DNA of 14,325 nt from an uncultured Fretibacterium sp. Lineage in GTDB: Bacteria > Synergistota > Synergistia > Synergistales > Aminobacteriaceae. Below the pieces are notes generated by a model that worked only from the letters and a program-made list of their open reading frames with translations, was not told where the DNA came from and did not search any database. The position numbers were made by a program, and so were the translations under genes. The stretch is from the NCBI RefSeq assembly GCF_938030725.1, contig NZ_CALHIQ010000038.1, forward strand, positions 1-14,325. Reading direction: 5' to 3'. Positions 14,121 to 14,325 of this stretch are shown here, piece after piece. Positions within the stretch are counted from its first letter, which is position 1, and each line of letters opens with the position of its first letter.

Positions 14121-14146
14121 GGTAACCCGCAAGAACCGATCGACAA

Positions 14147-14180
14147 AAGCTGCCCCCCGGCCACAACCGGGGGGCAGCTT
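14147..14180. terminator. Bidirectional intrinsic terminator after flagellin
   Basis: AAGCTGCCCCCCGG (14147-14160) and CCGGGGGGCAGCTT (14167-14180) form a perfect 14-bp stem around a CCACAA loop, 26 bases after the flagellin stop. On the + strand only TTCGT follows. On the - strand the stem runs into TTTT, so it can also end the convergent gene from the right. Confidence 0.85.
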
Positions 14181-14191
14181 CGTCAACTCAC

Positions 14192-14223
14192 TCCTGCATC
14201 GACGGAACGTAAGGTGTGCAGGA
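14192..14223. repeat. 7-bp inverted repeat between the convergent genes
   Basis: TCCTGCA (14192-14198) and TGCAGGA (14217-14223) could pair around an 18-base loop just beyond the stop of the - strand gene. No T-run lies on either side. It may be incidental. Confidence 0.3.
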
Positions 14224-14236
14224 ACGCCCGATTCGT

Positions 14237-14325
14237 TCAGCTTTCCTTCAGGGCCTCGATCTCATCCAGAGAAAGGCGGGTGAAGCGCGCGACGGACTCC
14301 GGGGACATCCCTTCCCGCAGCATGG
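14237..14325 (-). CDS. C-terminal end of a convergent gene, possibly Rpn-type nuclease (partial)
   Basis: Reading the - strand from the window edge gives 28 codons, MLREGMSPESVARFTRLSLD then EIEALKES, and a TGA at 14237-14239. The gene continues past the window, and the first methionine need not be its start. The pattern of a short G-M-S-x-E-x-V-A-x-x-T, then L-S-x-D-E-I-x-x-L, resembles the tail of Rpn/PD-(D/E)XK nuclease-family proteins often annotated as transposases. No catalytic residue is in view, so the family is tentative. GC content and codon use match the neighbours. It shares the terminator at 14147-14180 with flagellin. Confidence 0.5.
   Translation of the reverse strand, partial: MLREGMSPESVARFTRLSLDEIEALKES

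Noticed and set aside
13035..14186. 383-codon open frame on the - strand across the flagellin 3' end
   Set aside because: It overlaps the conserved flagellin C-terminus, begins inside the terminator stem and has no recognisable protein features.

Overview
The window is a GC-rich bacterial chromosome segment. Eleven complete genes run on the + strand, and the tail of a twelfth gene enters on the - strand at the right end. The gene set suggests a diderm, flagellated, non-sporulating anaerobe, and a member of the Synergistota is my best guess. The pointers are a SpoIID-like transglycosylase downstream of ruvCAB-yebC, a small 2[4Fe-4S] ferredoxin, and a flagellin under a sigma-28 promoter in a GC-rich genome. 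This assignment is inference from gene content and order; no rRNA or other taxonomic marker is present.

Region 1 (1-925) holds nadE (ammonia-dependent NAD synthetase, TTG start) behind a TATAAT box and a leader with hairpins. Region 2 (926-10757) is one long operon-like run: yebC - ruvC - ruvA - ruvB - spoIID-like - queA - mltG - ftsK. Most junctions overlap by 1-4 bases or are very short; the longest gap is 69 bases (queA-mltG). The run joins translation quality (YebC, QueA), Holliday-junction processing (RuvABC), glycan-strand cleavage (SpoIID-like, MltG) and chromosome segregation at the septum (FtsK). RuvABC resolves recombination intermediates, FtsK moves the terminus and drives dimer resolution, and the two lytic transglycosylases remodel the wall being built.

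Region 3 (10758-11093) is a monocistronic ferredoxin gene. It has a textbook extended -10 promoter, a hairpin at the predicted 5' end of the mRNA and a perfect intrinsic terminator. Region 4 (11094-14180) is a monocistronic, very large flagellin gene (919 aa). It has a near-consensus sigma-28 promoter and a leader of about 220 nt with GGA-in-loop hairpins resembling CsrA sites. The conserved D0/D1 ends retain the TLR5-contact residues, the central variable region is about 630 residues, and a 14-bp stem terminator follows. Region 5 (14237-14325) is the C-terminal end of a convergent gene, possibly an Rpn-type PD-(D/E)XK nuclease.

I see no CRISPR array, tRNA, rRNA or complete insertion sequence. 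No wholly new system is evident. The most interesting signals are the flagellin control region and its enlarged, compositionally mosaic centre, and the SpoIID domain split by a proline-rich insert.
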